Positions 46,801 through 57,904 of a stretch of 64,000 bases of DNA are shown here, piece after piece. Both the position numbers and the translations under genes were made by a program. Location of the stretch: NCBI GenBank assembly GCA_021234155.1, contig JAJEKV010000205.1, forward strand, positions 729,501-793,500. The letters are read 5' to 3'. The notes under the pieces were generated by a model. The model did not search any database, was not told the DNA's origin, and saw only the letters and a list, made by a program, of their open reading frames with translations. Positions within the stretch are counted from its first letter, which is position 1. Every line of letters starts with the position of its first letter. Source of the stretch: Isoetes taiwanensis. Taxonomy: Eukaryota > Streptophyta > Lycopodiopsida > Isoetales > Isoetaceae.

Positions 46801-48536
46801 TGTGACGTTCCAGGCATTCATACGGTATACGTATGCACGCCGGGACACGTCACTAGGACATAAGGGGGTAATTGGCTAAGTGGGCATCGACCACAATGGT
46901 TTTATTTAGCTATGTTAATAAATCCATTGTGGATAATTATAAAGTATATAGCCTAATTACCCTAATTAAGCTAAATTAGTTAATTAGCACCAACAAGGGG
47001 GTGCCACTTGGCCCAAATCGATTGGGCAAGGCATGGTTTCCATTTTGGACACCCAAATTAGGGCTTTTGTGCCCCAATTCGAATTAGGAGCAGCTGGAGA
47101 TGGAGGGAGAGGAGCTCTTTGGGGCTTCAAAGGCTTGATTGGAGCGCCAAGGAGCAGTGGCGCTTAAGGGCGCTTCTTTGGGCGTAAGGAGCCGGTGGCC
47201 TTAAGGGCTATTCTTTGGCCCAAGGGGGCATTTGGCGCCCAAGGGACTGTTGCTGACCTCACCAAAATCACTAAACAACCCAAGTACATTCTTTGCCACC
47301 CTTAAATAAAGCACTATGGAAGCACCCCACGATAGTTGGGTCCAGTAAACACGGTTGGTAGTAGTTTAGTTGTGAATTCTAGGGGCGCCCCTGTTGGGCA
47401 CTTGTTGTGATGTTAAATGCATTTCTCTACGTGTTTTAATGGTAGGAACTAACCCTTGATTGTAAAGGTAAGTTCTCTTTATATTACGATTCTGGGTTTG
47501 GTTCCTAAAAAGGATGGATTGATAGTTCTTTGTATGGTATCACTGGAAATGGGGAAATAAAGGAGGGTAGAGACCTCGAACTCATATCGTTAGTATGTTC
47601 CTAGATAAAACCCCTGTAATTCCCAATATTGCGGCACGTGCACAAGAACCCACGGGTCCTAGATGCTATGGTGCGGCTTAGCACCGGACAAGGAACACAA
47701 GTGGTGACATGAGGGGTGGGGTCTTGCATGAGCATACAAGGCTCTGAGACTCCTGATTGGGCTAGGCGATGGCCGGTCACGTGGGGGCGGGTATGGGTCC
47801 GACACTCCACGGGTGTAGAGGTGTGATCCGTATGGAGCACCTTGCACTTTGAGTAGATTTAGGGTGAGTAAGTGGATGCGGATGCGGGGGTCGCTGATGC
47901 GGCACGTATTCTCTAGCTCACCCATGGAACCACTGTGATTCGGAAGGGGACGCTTCCCCAACCTGCCTCATCGGACCAGCGTCATGAACACGGAGTAGGC
48001 TCAAAAAAGGGTGATCCCTAGAACTGCGTCTCAGGAAGGCTATAGCAAAGCCATAGCATGAATTGACCCATCGCAAAGTGTGCAATGAGGGGCGGATGGA
48101 GTGGACAACCCTAGCCGATGTTCTATGCCAGATAACGCCATGCCAAGACTCGGCCTGCTGATCTCTTGAGGCCCCCCCGTCGGTCGATCCTCACTTTGGA
48201 GTCCGAGGGGTAGAACCCGGGGTTTGGGTGTTTTCTTAGGTTAGATGCATATTCTATGCCGTTGGTATTTGGATGGATCGCCACCCTTCATTGGTGGTTA
48301 TTTATATATGATTTATCTTTGTGTGCTAACCCTTGTATTCATGCTTCAGCGACGTAGGAGTCCCATTGAAGGCGTGGGCGAATGACCCCTTCGTGTCCTT
48401 CTTTCGAGGGCATCATTTCATAGATGGCCCGAAATAGAGCGGAGGGCCACGCTCATGGCAAGTTGGTTGCCATGGGGGGAAAATCCCCTCGTATGTATAC
48501 GGCTAGGTGTCATTATATATTAGGGGGGCGTCCTGA
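46801..48536 (+). repeat. 5' LTR
   Basis: About 1,736 bp, TGTGACG at the start. Its 3' end reads GCGTCCTGA where the 3' LTR has GCGTCACA. Near 47,130-47,265 it carries a variable run of short repeats (AAGGAGC, CTTTGG, GGCGC) that differs from the other LTR. Confidence 0.85.
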
Positions 48537-48549
48537 TGGTATCGAGCCA
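48537..48549 (+). promoter_or_regulatory. Primer-binding site
   Basis: TGGTATCGAGCC immediately follows the 5' LTR. It matches the start of the usual plant initiator tRNA-Met site except for one missing base in the middle. Confidence 0.7.
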
Positions 48550-48880
48550 TGATTACGGTTGACCGGAATCATAGCATAACCAAACTCTAACTTCGTAGCT
48601 CGTCGGTTAGGTTTAAAGAAGTTAGGGCGACTGGAGGACCCAAGTTTGGAGTTGCTATAACCTTTTGTAGGTAGCTGGGATGAAGGCGGAAATGGCTCCA
48701 TTGGATCGGGCGTATCCCAAATACCCTAGGACAGTCGTTAGCTGGCGAAAAATGGTCAAGGAGGGGCCCCGAAAGTCAACTCGGGCGCCGCTTGCTTTTG
48801 ATCGACTCACAGACGCGGTAGAAACGCGTATAATGCTGTCGGCGCCCGACCGTATAAAACGCGTATTTCCGCCGTATAAA
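48550..48880 (+). other. Leader/gag-start region of the LTR element; no intact gag
   Basis: A frame starts at 48,680 (MKAEMAPLDRAYPKYPRTVV) and runs about 70 codons before entering an inserted SINE. It might be the start of gag, but no gag motif is visible. Confidence 0.3.
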
Positions 48881-48884
48881 ATTT

Positions 48885-48995
48885 TATTATTTTTCTTATA
48901 TACATATTTTATGGCGCCTCAATCCAGATTTGAACCCATGACCTCCCAACTCCAAGCCTAGGTGCCTACCACCACACCAAACTCTCTCTTGAATG
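48885..48995 (-). mobile_element. tRNA-derived SINE inserted in the LTR element (1)
   Basis: Minus-strand A box TGGTGTGGTGG (48,979-48,969) and B box GGGTTCAAATC (48,937-48,927), about 31 bp apart, with T-rich sequence on the left (the 3' tail side). Different from the satellite SINE. Confidence 0.6.
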
Positions 48996-49064
48996 TAACA
49001 TATGTGTTTCACACATTTCTTATACACATATAGTACTCTATTTCTCTGCATAGCAACTTTTATA

Positions 49065-49160
49065 TAAAAAGGCACTATGGGGTCTTGAACCCCTGACCTT
49101 CTGCACCCAAACCAACACCTTCACCAATAAGCCAACTTCTTTCTTGAAGGGATGTAACCC
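49065..49160 (-). mobile_element. tRNA-derived SINE inserted in the LTR element (2)
   Basis: Minus-strand A box TGGCTTATTGG (49,134-49,124) and B box GGGGTTCAAGACC (49,093-49,081). It lies about 150 bp from the first SINE, in the same orientation, and the two heads are different sequences. Confidence 0.6.
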
Positions 49161-49248
49161 TTTTTCTAATATTTATAATGCATCTATATTTTAAAATTAG
49201 AGCCGTGCCTTTGGTAAACCCACGAAGTGGAGGCAGCAACTCCGCCAG

Positions 49249-49380
49249 GGCAAGCTCTCTCGCCATAGCCGCCGGAGCAAGCTCTCTCGCCATCGCCATA
49301 GCCGCGGAGCAAGCTCTCGCCGCCCGCCCGGGGCAAACTCTCGCCATAGCCGGAGTAAGCGCTCCCGCCATGGCCACGGA
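49249..49380. repeat. GC-rich imperfect tandem repeat
   Basis: About five units of 21-32 bp around GCAAGCTCTCGCCATAGCCG, far richer in CG than its surroundings. Overlapping open frames on both strands here are by-products of the repeat. Confidence 0.75.
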
Positions 49381-49439
49381 GTCGACCTTTCTCTGCCATA
49401 GTCAACCGGATAATTGTTAACCATATATAAAGCTAGTAT

Positions 49440-51835
49440 CCCCTAGGAATAAACCGACCAAATGACATGACGTAATCTAGCAAGTCCGGCCAACTTGTTA
49501 TGATAACATCAACTCACTTGGTGGGACTAATTCCGGGATTTAATTAACGACAGAGCAACTCTCTAGAATAGCAGCATGTGTTATATCCTTGGATATTCTT
49601 TAGGCGACGATAATAATGTCCAGTTATCGGCGTTCCTCGATCCATAACTTTAATTATTTTTCCTTTGGTAGATGCCTTGATAACACAATTTCTTCGGGCC
49701 TTGCCATCATTCAATCTATACTACATTCATATGCTTTATATTAGACCTTATTCGACGTTATATAAGTAATGTTTTATAGACATATTTATAATTAACGTTA
49801 TCTCTCTCTAGTGTCTAAACCTTGACTCGTCTCATTTCCTAGAGAAAGGATTTCTTTTCGCCCAACCAACTAGGGACTGCCATGCAGCACCCCTCTAGAC
49901 CATGGGTAGCTTTCATCCTACCACTCCTCACTACTTCTTCCCAATGGTCGTGTTCTTTTTATGGACCATTTTCCCAGACCACGGTACAAACTCTGTAATA
50001 CGTAGTGAGTGCTTGTTAGAACCCCCACAATATTATCAACACTTTGTGCCAAACTTCACCATCTATATGGATGTCATTAATTATCTGTACCACACGTTTG
50101 TCAAAGTGACGGTGATCTACCCTCTTTTTAGAGCTGTTCTCCCGTACAATCCAATGCCACCCAACCATTGTTGATTACTCACCTCCTTCTAGGGTATCTA
50201 GATATGGTTGGGGCAAAGTATTTCCAACCATTCCTTTAGTGCCCAAATGGCGTTAAGTTCCACAAATGAACTTACATATTCCAACAGGTTATGTGAATAT
50301 CCCAAAGGACAGTACCACCCAAAGACCCCTCAAGATAGGCCTCCTCTATTCCGAGATCTTGTGTTCAAGTCTCTGGGGGTCCGTCATATGTCCTCATGGA
50401 CATTTGCCAATGTGGCATGACATATAAATGCTATCTACCTATCTATCTATTTATTAAAAATATCCTTGGTCAATTCAATTCACCATGTTGTCTTAGGACA
50501 TGGAAGTCTTCTTCCCTAAGCCATGCATCAAATCTTTAAGGAGTTTTTTCAGCTCTTGCTGCCTTTCAAGCCGCAAGTCTACCTTTGTATATTAGCAATG
50601 ACCACCCTTCATGTTAGGTAATAACCTTTCTATCCAGATTGCTAAATATCATGCATCAGGGTCCTTTATTTCGTCAACATGTTTTCTACGACTATGGCCG
50701 ATTTTTAGTATTCTGGCCCTTACGTCTGCCACATCGTATACAAATCATCCTTTAGTTGTGATCAATATTTAGTAGAGTCACCAATCCAATTACTCCTTTA
50801 CGTATTCGTTAACCGTCTTGTGCCTTCTAAGCCACTATTATACGGCCCTTATATTGTAAACCTACCTATCATTGGGAGTTATAATCCAACATTGTCCTAC
50901 ATCCTGGAAATGTTACTCATTACATTTCTCTGTCATGATGTCATGCTGCTGTTCTGGCATTCCAAATGACTTGGCATCCGCATTTAAGCCATAGTCATGG
51001 CCTAAGAGCGGGTGAGCCTCGATAAATAAATCGTGAATTACAAGGTGCTTGCCTTGTACTTTGTGAGCCTTTCTACAATTATCTATGTTGAGACAACACG
51101 GACTTGTATCCATGTTCGAGACCTCCATGAAACCCATGGCGTCACCTCTGCCTGATCCAGGTATGGATCATGTGGGAAAGCTAGTTTTACGTGTCTATTC
51201 AAGACACATTTTAGCTTCTAGCATGTAACTCCTATTTGATACTTATCACGGAATTGTACTATTGTACTACTCAACCCCACTACCTTAAGCTTTATTCTAT
51301 TGGCCGTTGACATTTTACTTCAAGTGCAAACTACCACATCATACCCTAGCATGCAGCGGATTGATCATCCTTTGCACATTTCGAACGTATCTCAGACCCT
51401 CCATCAGTAACTTTAGGATACGCTCGTCTTTCTCTCCTAGTGTCACCACCTAGATTACCTCTCCAGCATGTTTATCGTATGTGTCCATGCTATGTACATA
51501 ACAAACATATATCCTCATCCCTGCTTTGCTAGAGATCTGCTCTAACTTAGCTGAAATGTAACCTTTGTAGTTCTTATGATGTGGGTTTGTACCACCTACT
51601 TCCCAAATGGGCGGGGGGCCAACTCACGTTGGACTTGTACATGCTGATGTATTCACATGTGCGGGCCCGATGCGATCGTGACTTGCCCATGTATGGATCT
51701 GCATAGCGAGTTTAAGCACCAAGGTGCATTTAACATACTTATCATAAGAAGGTTTAAGGATACTTCCTTCTATTGCGATTTTCGATTAACCGTCATTTGT
51801 TTAACTAACCCCAATGCTGAGGACAGCATTATTTT
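49440..51835 (+). other. Internal region of the LTR element; no intact gene
   Basis: No frame longer than about 90 codons and no recognisable reverse transcriptase, RNase H or integrase motif. The end (51,657-51,839) has a short open frame ending NPNAEDSIIF just before a polypurine tract, the usual place for the pol C-terminus. A possible SINE with a GTGTTCAAGTCTC B-box-like site and a TATC-rich tail lies near 50,280-50,450. Confidence 0.4.
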
Positions 51836-51895
51836 CTAAGAGGGGGTGAATGTGACGTTCCATGTATTTATATGGTATATGTATAAATAAGTCGA
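51836..51895 (+). repeat. Nested polypurine tract and LTR start of a related element
   Basis: CTAAGAGGGGGTGAA is followed by TGTGACGTTCCATGTATT (51,851 on), which matches the start of the flanking LTRs (TGTGACGTTCCAGGCATT). Most differences are C-to-T changes over about 25 bp, after which similarity fades. It marks the 3' end of the internal region of a second, older, related retrotransposon inside this one. Confidence 0.55.
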
Positions 51896-54800
51896 CCGTC
51901 ACCCAATAAAGGTGCGCCACCATGGAGTATCTTAACCTAAGGGGTTGACCTAAAAGGGATGAATTTAAACTTATGGTACTTCAACCCATTACATAAACTA
52001 TAATTTTCCCATGGGATTATGCCATAGTTCCAAAGGTTTCTACCACAGTCCAAGGCCTTTTCTAAAGGTTCCTTCAGTTAATTTGCGTTTCGCCATGTTT
52101 TGTCACACCTAACCTAGTTATCTTAAGTTAGCATGTCAACCTCAACTTTTGATCCCTTTGAATGTTGTCGTCTTTGGCTCCCTCATAATGAATGAAGCGG
52201 AGGCACTAAAACCCCCGGTCTTCTAATAGGAAAATCCAATGTTTCAATCTTCGTTAGTAACAGCCATATGATTATCCAATTCCTTACCCTCTTAAGAGTT
52301 TGAAGTCATAATCTCTAACGGGTCTATGCCGCAAGGAAGCGGATCCTCCGGCTTCTATACGTACCTAGAATTGTTCACTTGGCGTGTAGGGTAACTCTTC
52401 GATTATATGGACTCTTGGTCTATATAACCACAACCGGATTACGATCAATACACCTCGTCTTGATTTTATCGGGACTTGGAATTCCTATGTCTTTGCCCTC
52501 TTCTTGGTTACCCCTAAAGGTATAATCGCCAAAGTCATCGTACTCCTTCTTATCTTCCATCGGGGGGGCGATATTCTTATATATCTTTTCATTCCCAAAA
52601 CCAAATAAATGCTCTTAGCTTATAACGTTGAACTAATACATTGGTATCTAGAACCTTTGAGTAGTTAAGCTCTCATTATCGGTTATTCCAATACCGTTCC
52701 AACCATCCTCGGGATGTTTTTGAACGTAACATCACCGTATATGCTAGACTTACTCTAGCTATTCTCACTCATTTAAACTTTTCTCGTCTTCCTTAGTACG
52801 ACGTATCTAAGATAATCAACTCTAACCATTCGGATAACTTGAATGCTTATCTCTGGTAAAGCATACCTAACCCAATATCTCGTATATAAGCATATCATTA
52901 TGCACCTTCTGTAAACCTTGTCAAGTAATATTTCCCTCGCCTTGTACGAATATTCTATTCTCTTTTAATATGACATACATCTGGATGTCACAATCGACAT
53001 CCTTGATATCCTCGCTAGTGTAGTATGTAATACTACTAAATCCTTCAAACATCCGAAACCACTACGTTGTTATTATGAGATATAGTAACATGTGTGCACC
53101 AACCCTAACTCTTGACTCATATATGATTCGTTGACGTAGCCCTAGATGCTTCTCCTATATATGCTGTGGATTTCACACCACACCTTCTAGACTCTCTATC
53201 CTTAGGCTGCCTTGGTCCTCACGCTCTAGTCATAAATTCCATAGGGGCACATGCCACCCTAAGTTCCTAGTGGCCATACTTGATGTCTACTATAGGAATT
53301 CTTATCTTCATTACCTCCGTATTCATATATATGAACTAAAAGTTCTAGTATATACCCTATCTTTTTTTCTAGCTATGTTCCTAGTAAATGGTCCTAATAC
53401 ACATCTACCAACGCGGAACTACTCCTCGGGATGCACACACGATACCAAATCCAGAGCACATCCTCCTTGGCGAGACGTTCATTGGATGCCTCCCTTCTTC
53501 ATATTCCAGGCTTTGGTCTCTTCAAAGTGTCTCTCCAAACTCTCTATATTTGAAACATTGTTTACAACAACTTTCAAGCACCTCTTGTCTCCCACTTGTC
53601 GTGTGGGTACATTACTTGCCTTCCTAATGTATCATTAGTTTAACGTCAACTTTCCTTCATAGAATAAGCTTGCGAGCTCCAACATACTTTGTAGCTTTCG
53701 GGGCGGTTGCACCCTTTGCTAGCAATTCTCGTCTTCCATTCCAGTGATCTTTGAGAATGCTTATTCCTGCCTTCGTCAGTTCGACCTCAGCTCTCTTCAC
53801 CTTGTGGGAAAACTACGTCCCACACTATTGTCCAGTCTCTTATCCGGTGTCTACATACCCCCGGCCGACATAGGATCTGGCCATTTCTTTAATTTTCACC
53901 CTGCATAAGGATCATGCATTTGACCAACGTTATTAAGTGTATTCACGTGCCTACGTGGTCTTCTTAGTCGTCTATAATCTTGCGTCTTTGTTTCACACCT
54001 CAGGAACATCAATCTCTTTACCAAACACAATATATGTGTAATTTTATAATCCATAATTTATGGATCAACATCCTCATACACATTATTCTCTACCGTTCCA
54101 CGAATCAAACCTACACTTTTAAAGTGTTTTCCCTCTCAGGAGCTGGGTACTTATAATCCAGTTTCCACCTTGGCATAGTACCTCCTTAACATGGTCTATA
54201 GTAGATAATCATAAACCACTTCTCCACCAGATATATCGTGCTATATCGGTCTCCTTCTACATTGAATAGCAACCTAGATGCGCATCATACATGAATCCTC
54301 GTAATTTTTAGGTCCAGCATTTCACTTAGATACCAAACATCGTCATACCAATTTTCTCGAGTATCCATCCAAATTAGGGATATCTTAACACTCCTTATTC
54401 CCAACATTCAGCACTTCTACTTCAAGTAGGAGCCCGGGACCTCCTCAGTTATCATCATCTAACAGGCTCGTATGCAGACACGCATGGTTTCGATGCTTCG
54501 CTGAGTGAACACCATAGTTAAGCCCGGCCTTACGTGATCTGGGGCGATTGCATAGCCATAGCAATTGCTTGGGATAGCGGCCGGGGGCGGTACCAACGTT
54601 GAATGTATCGTCATTTTGCACACTGTACTGTATGTGTGATAAATTTATGAAAATAACAATAAAATAAATAAGTAATTCAAATATAAGAATATCGGGACGC
54701 CGGTAAATGTACAAACATAACCAATGAATTAATATGTGTCCTCATGTGATGCAATCTATGCTAAAGATAGAAAGTGTGATTGTGGAAACATTAAAGATAA

Positions 54801-55376
54801 TCGACAAGTTATTAAACACATAATCAAATATAATAGAAGGGGATAAGTATGTATGTCTTACACAAACTCCTAAGGGAATACTTGAGACTTAGATAACGTT
54901 AACGTATATAGGTCAAAATGGAATATACGGTACAATATATAATTCTATTAAAGGGTAACTATAAATGTCAGAGGCATCTAAACACTCACAATAGCAATAT
55001 ATGAGTTGTTAAAATTGTACCAAAATAGGAAAACGAAATTGTAAAGTGAAGGGAGAATATAATACATATACACACAAAAGTTAATATGATTAGAATGACT
55101 TTCTATTAATCGGTCTTGAGGTTAATAACTCAGTATTATAATATAACAACAAATGGAAGTTCTTTATATCTATACATCTTTAATATATAATCGAGTTACG
55201 TATCTATAGAAAGAATGCTTTCTAACATAGATAGAGTGTGAGCTCGTCACCACAGATGAAACAGTGACACTTCCACAAACTTTCACTGTTCACTTTTAAC
55301 ACTCCTAAGCGATGATCATGATGTGCTGCCCTGCAACAATAGTAGTCCCCGATCTTTGAGGACAAAGCATCATTTT
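51896..55376 (+). other. Remainder of internal region; no intact gene
   Basis: Pyrimidine-rich on the plus strand up to about 54,400, then AT-rich. Short frames only, none with motifs. The left part may be LTR of the nested older element, decayed past recognition. Confidence 0.35.
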
Positions 55377-55389
55377 AAGGTGGGGAGAA
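55377..55389 (+). promoter_or_regulatory. Polypurine tract
   Basis: AAGGTGGGGAGAA lies directly before the 3' LTR. This is the plus-strand primer position in LTR retrotransposons. Confidence 0.8.
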
Positions 55390-57119
55390 TGTGACGTTCC
55401 AGGCATTCATACGGTATACGTATGCACGCCGGGACACGTCACTAGGACATAAGGGGTAATTGGCTAAGTGGGCATCGACCACAATGGTTTTATTTAGCTA
55501 TGTTAATAAATCCATTGTGGATAATTATAAAGTATATAGCCTAATTACCTAATTAAGCTAAATTAGTTAATTAGCACCAACAAGGGGGTGCCACTTGGCC
55601 CAAATCGATTGGGCAAGGCATGGTTTCCATTTTGGACACCCAAATTAGGGCTTTTTTGTGCCCCAATTCGAATTAGGAGCAGCTGGAGATGGAGGAGAGG
55701 AGCTGCGGGCCCAAGGAGCGGTTGAGCCCAAGGAGCATTTGGCCAAGGACTATTCTTTGGCCCAAGGAGCATTTGAGCCCTCAAGGACTGTTCTTGGCCC
55801 AAGGAGCATTTGGCCCAAGGACTGTTGCTGACCTCACCAAAATCACTAAACAACCCCTAGTCATTCTTTGCCACCCTTAAGACAAACACTATGGAAGCAC
55901 CCCACGATAACGGGTCCAGTAAAAACCGGTTGGTAGTAGTTTAGTTGTGAATTCTAGGGTAGCGCCCTGTTGGGCACTTGTTGTGATGTTCAATCTGTTC
56001 TCTCGTGTGTTTTAATGGTAGGAACTAACCCTTGATTGTAAAGGTAAGTTCTCTTTATATTCCGATTCGGGTTTGGTTCCTAAAAAGGATGGATTGATAG
56101 TTCTTTGTATGGTATCACTACGGAAATGGGGGAAATAAGGGCTGGGTAGAGACCCGAACTCATATCGTTAGTATGTTCCTAGATAAAACCCTGTAATTCC
56201 CAATATTGCGGCCTGTGCACAAGAACCCACCGGGTCCTAGATGCTATGGTCTGGCTTAGCACCAGACAAGGAACACAGTGGTGACATGAGGGGTGGGGTC
56301 TTGCATGAGCATACAAGGCTCCTGAGACTCCTCTGATGGGCTAGGCGATAGCCTGGTCACGTGAGGGCCGGGTATGGGTCCGACACTCCCCAGGTGTAGA
56401 GGTGTGATCCGTATGGAGCACCTTGCACTTTGAGTAGATTTAGGGTGAGTAAGTCGGGTACGGATGCGGGGGTCGCTGATGCGGCACGTATTCTCTAGCT
56501 CACCCATGGAACCACTGTGATTCTGGAAGGGGACGCTTCCCCAACCTGCCTCATCGGACCAGGCGTCATGAACCTGGAGTAGGCTCAAAAGGGTGATCCC
56601 TAGAACCTGCGTCTCCGGAAGGCTATAGCAAAGCCATAGCATGAATTGACCCATCTGCAAAGTGTGCACAGGAGGGGCGGATGGAGTGGACAACCCTAGC
56701 CCGATGTTCTATGCCGCCCAACGCCATGCCAAGACTTCGGTCTGCTGATCTCTTGAGGCCCAGCCGTCAGTCGATCCTCACTGGAGTCTGAGCCGGGGTA
56801 GAACCTGGGGTTTGGGTGTTTTCTTAGGTTAGATGCATATTCTATGCCGTTGGTATTTGGATGGATGCGCCACCCTTCGTGGTGGTTATTTATATATGAT
56901 TTATGCTGTGTGCTAACCCTTGTATTCATGCTTCCGCGACGTAGGAGTCCCATTGAAGGCGTGGGCCGAATGACCCCTTCGTGTCCTTCTTTCAGGCATC
57001 ATTTCATAGATGGCCCGAAATAGACGGAGGGCCCTGCTCATGGCAAGTTGGTTGCCATGGGAGGGGAAAGTCCCTGTATGTATACGGCTAGGTGTCGTAT
57101 ATATTCAGGGAGCGTCACA
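55390..57119 (+). repeat. 3' LTR
   Basis: 1,730 bp, colinear with 46,801-48,536. The main differences are the variable repeat block at about 55,690-55,830 (several copies of GGCCCAAGGAGCATTTG and CAAGGACTGTT) and many small CG-versus-CTG/ACG differences. Confidence 0.9.
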
Positions 57120-57384
57120 TACATGCTTCCAAAAGCCTAAGCATCAGGACAGAATCATGGCACTGCATTCTAGAAAAGTGCCCAAAGACCAATAAATTCT
57201 CGCTCTTGCTTAGAAGATTAGAGAAGACACTTGCATGTAAAAATATCAGCAAAAAATGGCTGATATCACTGCAAAGATTTTGTACACTATATCATACTTA
57301 CTTGCTCTGCTCAATTTACTATGTGTCACATGTTAGGAAATCAACATGCATACTGTAAGAAGAAGTGAGGAAAGATAACCCAGC

Positions 57385-57635
57385 AAGAGGTATTGGGTGC
57401 TGTTGTTCATTAAAGGTATTGGCAAGCAAGAGATATTGGGTGTTGTTCAAGCAAGAGGTATTGGGTATGTTCAAGCAAGAGTATTGGGTATGTTAAAGCA
57501 AGACCATTACATGTTTGAATCTGATGCTGGCTGAAAATAAACTCAAGACCATTACATGTTTGAATAAGCTCATGACCATTACATGTTTGAATAAGCACAT
57601 GACCATTACATGTTTGAATCTGATGCTGGCTAAAA
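57385..57635. repeat. Two adjacent minisatellites, unit 2
   Basis: Counterpart of 37,145-37,385, with the same two repeat units and nearly the same copy numbers. Confidence 0.85.
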
Positions 57636-57904
57636 ATAAACTCATGGTTCAGACATAGAGCTGCACTAGAGAAAGGGGTTTAGAAACATACATGTTTGTT
57701 AATTTAGTTCTATCAACTTCGTTCCAATCACAGAAGGTTGTCAAGACAAGAAAAGGGTCATAATTACTAATAGGTGCATTTACGGATCGAAATAATCTTG
57801 ATTAGACGAATCCAATGGAAGGAAAACTTATATAATAATAGAGAATTTAAAAAATGTAAAATGAGATTTGGTGCAAAGACACAAAGGATCAGTTTAGAAC
57901 ATAC

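Larger units (their letters stand above)
46801..57119 (+). mobile_element. LTR retrotransposon, Ty3/gypsy-type, 10.3 kb, degenerate internally
   Basis: The element starts TGTGACGTTCC and ends GGAGCGTCACA, a near-perfect inverted terminal repeat. It is flanked by the 5-bp target duplication TACAT (46,796-46,800 and 57,120-57,124). The allelic empty site is present at 36,878-36,882 in unit 1. The two LTRs are about 1.73 kb each. The primer-binding site TGGTATCGAGCC follows the 5' LTR and resembles the initiator tRNA-Met type. A polypurine tract AAGGTGGGGAGAA precedes the 3' LTR. The internal 6.85 kb has no open gag or pol frame of normal length, so the element is non-autonomous or heavily decayed. 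The gypsy assignment rests on the terminal and PPT form only. Confidence 0.88.

Noticed and set aside
54540-54600. Possible structured RNA (TTGCATAGCCATAGCAATTGC...)
   Set aside because: A short imperfect palindrome only; no A/B boxes, no snoRNA boxes and no cloverleaf.
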